DNA of 64,000 nucleotides. Origin: Bugula neritina (taxonomy: Eukaryota > Bryozoa > Gymnolaemata > Cheilostomatida > Bugulidae). The notes beneath the pieces were generated by a model. The model worked only from the letters and a program-made list of their open reading frames with translations. It had not been told where the DNA came from and made no database searches. Positions 58,958 to 64,000 of the stretch are shown piece by piece (position 1 is the first letter of the stretch; each line of letters starts with the position of its first letter). Position numbers and translations under genes: made by a program. The stretch is taken from NCBI GenBank assembly GCA_964035545.1, contig OZ037765.1, positions 30,988,004 through 31,052,003 on the forward strand, read 5' to 3'.

Positions 58958-61370
58958 AATTACGCTCTTTAGATATTCTTTTGTGCAAATGACTTATTAG
59001 TATAGTTACTAGCTCTAACAAAACAGTCAGCTACTTTGTGATTCGCTAAGTTGAGTCACATGACCAACAGCAGATACCTATAATACTCGTAGTCATACTT
59101 TTATAATTTGCAATAAATTATAATCTTTATTAGTCAGGGTTTTTATGTCATTTGTAAATATTTTTCACATGCAAAACTGTTGTTTAATTACCGTCCTATT
59201 TTTAGCAGTATTGTTAACTAAAATATGCAAGAGAGATTAAATTTTACTTCTGTTTTTAAAAAAATATGTTATAATAATTTTGTTAACTTGAAATAATAAA
59301 GTTTTTATTAACAATTAAGTCACAAATTACAATGTACTTTTGCCATAAGTTGTAATAATTTATTTATAACCTGGCAATGAAGCTGTAAAGTTTATGCTCT
59401 AAATATATATACATTTATATATTATATTCCACGAGCAAAAAGTACTTGACCTACACATTAAAGCCAGCCTAACAAGTGAACTCAAGCAAACAGAAAATAA
59501 TATTCTAGTAGTAGGGCTTGAGCTCTTGCCACACCAACTCACTTGAGAATGAGCAGTGAAGCCATATTCCCAAATCTTTATACTAAGCAGTGTGGTGATA
59601 AAAAATAACAAAGTCATAATTTTTATTACAAAAGACTCCTTTGTATGACATTCAAAACATTTACAAGGCTTTCCTCCCTGCTGCAGAGCTAAGAAAATTC
59701 AGCTTGTACTCTGTAATGACCAAATAACATTATAGTTGCCTTCAATTAACCGAGATGGTTCATTATAATCATATAAGACAATTACAGCGCAGAAAACATC
59801 AACCAGTGGGGTCCAATGAACGGAAATTATTTTTTAACAGAAGAAATCCTTACAAAGCTACAGCATTCACAGCCTTTTCTTATAGCGGCTCCTCTTCTTT
59901 TGAAGTCAGAGGTTTTAAGGGCTAGAGACTGGGGTAAGATGTAATAGTTTATGCGAGAAAGTATAAATAGTTAAATACAATTACGCTGCATATTTGCCAT
60001 GTATGCATGGAGCTGGGGTCTGCAATAAATTAGATATGTCTGCAAATTTATTTTTTAGTGGTTGCTCATTAGCTAATTTCAACTTTTTATAAAAATTGCT
60101 TTGCTGTTAGCTTTGTTATTTTCTTGTGGGCAATCTAAAATATATACTGATGATAACATTTTGTAATAAAGCCAAGAGTTATTGAAATAGTGTTCTAATG
60201 AACGAGTCGCACTAAAGAAAAGACAACTCGAGCTTGTATCGCGTTTCTAGTTAATTAGGTAAACATCCGGTGATAAGAGGCTTGATTTTGAAATTTTGCC
60301 CAATAAAGTGAAACTAAAAGTAAAAGTATAATATTAATAATAATATAAATATTAATAATTATTATCATTCTTATTATATGACTCAGTACTGTATTGTTTT
60401 TGATTTTGTTTAGTGATTTGACATTCATAGCTTTGCAATATTATAAATAAAGGCTGGACTTTGAAATTTTCAATATTGCCATTGTGATTGGAAACTTTTA
60501 TTCCGAGACTCAGACTGACTCTGAGACTAATTCAAACAGTTTGGGTTTTATACATATGTGATACTCATATTGATATTCCTATTTAACTTTCTATTAAATT
60601 TGATATTGGTTATGCCTAACTCTATGCCTAATACACATGTTTTTTCTTATTTACAATTTTAATTTAGTTATACTTATATTAACTTATTCATTGCCTATGA
60701 GTATGAGCTATGCCCATTGCCCATTGGCATTACATTTATTTATTTATTAAATTTAAATAAGTAATCAGCATAGCCCATAGGCATAGCTCATAGGCAATAG
60801 CTAAATAAGAATAGCCATGTGCATTAGGCATAGAGTTATTAATGTTGTCTATTGGTTATTGCATCGGGCAACTACAATGTGAATATCATTAATGGTTACT
60901 ATAACCTAAATTATAATAATTATATTTGTTATACTTAATCTTATGCTACCTTATAGTTATAATTTAATTTTAGTGAATAATATTATAATAATAATTTATT
61001 TTTAATTATATCTATTTGTTTATTCAATTTTATTTTTCGTTTTCTAAGTCCAAGTCATAATCATACTGAGTCTGATGATCATGAGTGGACTGCTACCTCG
61101 ACTTATTACTTTAAGTTTAAGTTAAAGAGTTGAATGACTGAAATCTTATATGAACCACACTTGTTAGTTTCTCGTAAACTATTCTTAGAATTGCTACTCA
61201 TTGCCAGTGTTGGTCAAACTAATAGTGAGTCAAGATAAAAAAGACATGGTGGATTATTTCAATTAGCCTTAGACTTATTCACTTCCATTGCAACTAGTCA
61301 CAAATACTATGACTTTCTAAGAATAAGTTTAATATATTTTTAGGTCATCAAATTTACTCGAGCTGTGTCC
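58958..61370. other. Spacer between KIF19 and CEP131
   Basis: This contains the KIF19 3' UTR with AATAAA at 59112-59117 and 59295-59300. AT-rich and simple-repeat sequence fills 60290-61120, including an inverted repeat around 60686-60806 (ttgcctatgag ... ctcataggcaa). Just before CEP131 is an acceptor at 61342-61343, showing that the exon with the CEP131 ATG starts at 61344 and that a 5' UTR exon lies upstream. That exon was not identified. No other coding exon was seen. Confidence 0.5.
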
Positions 61371-63725
61371 ATGGCCAATCGGGTCAGTTCAAATGACTTG
61401 GACTTGAGTCTCTCTGGTTCACAGATTTCCTCTGCTAGATCAAGTAAACCCATAAATAAACGCCCTGCTTCTAGTGGAGGACGTGCTGTAGCCAATACAG
61501 CTTCACTGGCAAAGGAAACTGTAAGTCCATTACTTCTGCACTTGTATTGTAAAGAAACCTGTAAATTGATGGGAATTTGCAAAACCTCAAACATTTTACA
61601 GATATTTTATTCTTTGCTTCATGTAATTTGAGTCAACTTTTTAGCTGCCCTGTTTAAAACTTATTTTATGATTTACCTTCAAAATACTATTTTGCAGTTT
61701 TGTGCCAAACCTTTTTCAGTTGTTATAAGAGTTGCCAATCTTTTCATAAATGAATAACATAAAACATTAGGTTTAATTTTAGACTTCTGTTTATAAACAT
61801 GAGCCACGGAAGCGCACAAACTCTTGCGGCAACAGAACGCCAAAACTAAATACGAGTAAAGCTAGCAACTCTTGCAGATCACAGCCAGTTACAGCGGCCG
61901 CAGGTATTGCTGTGAGGTGAGTTTTCTTTCAGATATTCACACCATGTTGATGCATTTTCTGAACTCATTTTTGTGACTTATTTTTGCATTACAATTTGTA
62001 GTGACGACTTTCTAGCGTTATTCGAATCTCAGGGTGCTAGACCTAAAGTCCGAAACAACAAGACTCCCCCAGTTAAACAGTTCCTAACCAGCAACCCTGT
62101 AAGTTTTTATATTTTATTGAAAAGTTCTCTATTTAGATATAATTAATGCAGTGTTCAGTTTTATATAAAGATAGCTTTATCCATAAAACCATTTTGCCAA
62201 CATGGTTTGGGACACAGTCATTAAGCCATCAAATAATGTTGTTAACTAATACAAGATTTAAGCTAAAATTTTTCTTGCAGTTTATTCTAATTTTGCAGCA
62301 ATAAATTTCAATATTCAAATATAAATAAATATGTATAAAAGATTTTTAATTCCTTCATTTAAAAATCTGTATTTAATTTTTTGCTATTAGACCGACTATT
62401 ATTATAAATGAATTTTACTATTTGCAAGATTTTATCGGATCAGATTGTAATATAAATGATCAATACTTTTGCCTCCTATACCTCCAGACAGCAAAGAATT
62501 CTACGGCCTTTCCTGGAAGTGCTGAATCAACTCCCAGATCGTACAGAAGTAAGAGGACCAACAGTGCTGTGAGTGAGCACACTCGTCATAGCATATTCCG
62601 CTCTGACAGCCCTTTGAGCATCAGCACTGCTGGAGATGGTGACTCAACAGCATGCTACACGCCTCAGTCCACTGCTAGATCTACAGGAAGCACCATTGCC
62701 GATAGACTGCGCGCTCTGACGCCTAGAGAGGACAACTCTAGCCCGATGAATAATGAGATAGATATGGTTCGTAACTCTAGTCACGGTTTAGAAAATGGCA
62801 GCATGATTCATAACAGCGTCACTGTCTCTCCCAGAGCCCAGGTCTCGTTAACTAGAGCTTCTACCTCCAATCACAAAGATCTGAATGCGACAAACAACAT
62901 GCTTCCTCAAACTTCAGAATCTAGAAAACCGCCAAAACTACATTTGCGTACTATGCAAAATTCGTATCAAAACCCTACTTACAATGTAAATAAAACTCCG
63001 GTGAATGAAGTGCATTCTTTCCAATCTCCGGTGTCCAAGAATCAGGCTGAGGATTATATTAAAAAAGTAAATATGGCTGCCAGTGTGATACAAACTGCTT
63101 TTAGAAAGTTTGTTAGAAAGCGAAAAGCTCTTCGGGCGAGTGAGGCAGCTATGAAGCGTCTGCTAACTCAAAAACGGGAAGATTTCACTCAAAAACAAGA
63201 AGCCGCACTGCAACAAGCTAGTTATAATAAAGAGGTCGAGCGACAACGGGCGCGGGAAGAGAAGGCTCGACAAGCTCGTAAAGATGCAATTGAGGTTAGC
63301 AGAATTTGTTCTTGAAAATGCTGAGAATAAAGTTTCTCAAATCATGTTGTATACAGATGTTATATATGTAGTACTTCGGCTTAAGCTTTAACTCAAATTT
63401 TTCTCATTGTATAAGCCTTTCTTATTGGTGAGTTTTCGGCTATGTCTAGGAGTTGAATAGGCGGAGAGCAGAAGACAAGCAGCGGGCTAAGGAGGAAGCT
63501 GCTTTGGTTGTAGCTGAGCTGGAATCTGCCGGTAAAGTCGGCAGCACCTCAAAGAAGAAGTATGTCACCAAATCCGTTGCTCAACGAACAAAGAAGCAAA
63601 CCAACTCTCCTAAGATGAACTCACCAAGACAAGTAGTGGCCTCTCCAAGACAGTCAAACCAGGATCTGGTTACCTCTTCCCACATTGGGGGTGGAGATGC
63701 AGGGTCACCCGCTTCTTCCCTTCAG
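61371..63725 (+). CDS. CEP131: Centrosomal protein of 131 kDa, N-terminal part (runs off the window)
   Basis: Five exons are visible: 61371-61520 (coding part of 61344-61520), 61783-61916, 62002-62098, 62488-63294 and 63450-63725. They give 488 in-phase codons and end at a donor, so the coiled-coil remainder lies beyond position 64000. CEP131/AZI1 is a centriolar-satellite and centrosome protein needed for ciliogenesis and BBSome traffic. Family matches are DLSLSGSQ near the N-terminus and DDFLALFES (96-104; human DFLMLFEG). The IQ-like helix after AEDYIKKVNMAASVIQTAF aligns with the human AERFIHQVNQATVTIQ region. The block REEKARQARKDAIEELNRRR is almost the human sequence. Between them is a long Ser/Thr-rich disordered segment, weakly conserved as in other CEP131 proteins. 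The start at 61371 is the first ATG in the frame after an acceptor. Confidence 0.88.
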
Positions 63726-64000
63726 GTAATATTTTATAACCTTCAGCTAACAGCCAAAACTAAGAGTTTCGCATTAGTTGTTTCTTACTAACAGTTGTAA
63801 TCTATAAATAGTTTCTGTGATGAGTCGTCAAGAAAAAAATCTATAAAATTTTGGGTATTTCAATTTATAATTGTATATTTTTATCTATTATAATAAAATA
63901 ACTTGAAATAACTCAAATCAACTTCTTGAAATAAGTTTCAGTTAGGGATAGTTATGTATTAATGGACTTGAGGGGATGAGAGAAGTAGAATTTTTACTCT
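63726..64000 (+). other. CEP131 intron, truncated by the window edge
   Basis: Starts with a gtaata donor after the exon ending at 63725 and continues to the edge as AT-rich sequence. No exon is visible before the end. Confidence 0.7.

Noticed and set aside
61340-61594. 84-aa minus-strand frame
   Set aside because: Antisense shadow of the first CEP131 coding exon.

Overview
This is a 64-kb piece of an animal nuclear genome. It is AT-rich, has spliceosomal GT-AG introns (plus two apparent GC-AG introns), tRNA-derived SINEs, small inverted-repeat elements and many simple repeats. All the recognisable genes are conserved metazoan families. The species cannot be fixed by eye. Gene content and intron density suggest an invertebrate bilaterian, possibly a lophotrochozoan, but that is inference.

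Layout from left to right. Positions 1-2683 are non-coding, with one SINE and one inverted-repeat element whose core looks like degenerate telomeric DNA. At 2684-4061 (-) is an unrecognised gene whose product carries a His-Gly / Gln-Cys pair like clan CD (caspase/legumain-fold) peptidases. At 5335-13317 (-) is a six-exon MOB2 gene, and at 15270-15885 (-) a three-exon CKS1 gene. After a 4.4-kb divergent spacer with an RFX-like X-box, a 28-exon unconventional myosin runs from 20271 to 37286 (+). It meets RCCD1 (37644-40894, -) tail to tail. RCCD1 is divergent from a complete 20-exon KIF19 kinesin (44065-58957, +), followed on the same strand by the 5' part of CEP131 (61371 to beyond the right edge).

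The reconstructed exon chains of MOB2 (232 aa), CKS1 (78 aa), myosin (1289 aa), RCCD1 (355 aa) and KIF19 (1008 aa) all keep phase through every junction and end in a stop codon. This is the main support for the gene models.

The most unusual feature is the myosin. It has a normal motor (P-loop, switch I, switch II), one IQ-like segment and a charged helix, and its tail ends in a region that aligns along its length with the MH2 domain of SMAD proteins. It lacks the SMAD C-terminal SSxS tail. A motor fused to a SMAD-type protein-interaction domain, with a candidate ciliary X-box about 210 bp upstream and ciliary genes (KIF19, CEP131) nearby, is the best candidate here for an under-described system. 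Other points are the clan-CD-like gene, a 56-bp tandem repeat made of duplicated splice-acceptor copies at a KIF19 exon, and a tRNA-Leu(CAA) gene with an intron nested in a myosin intron.
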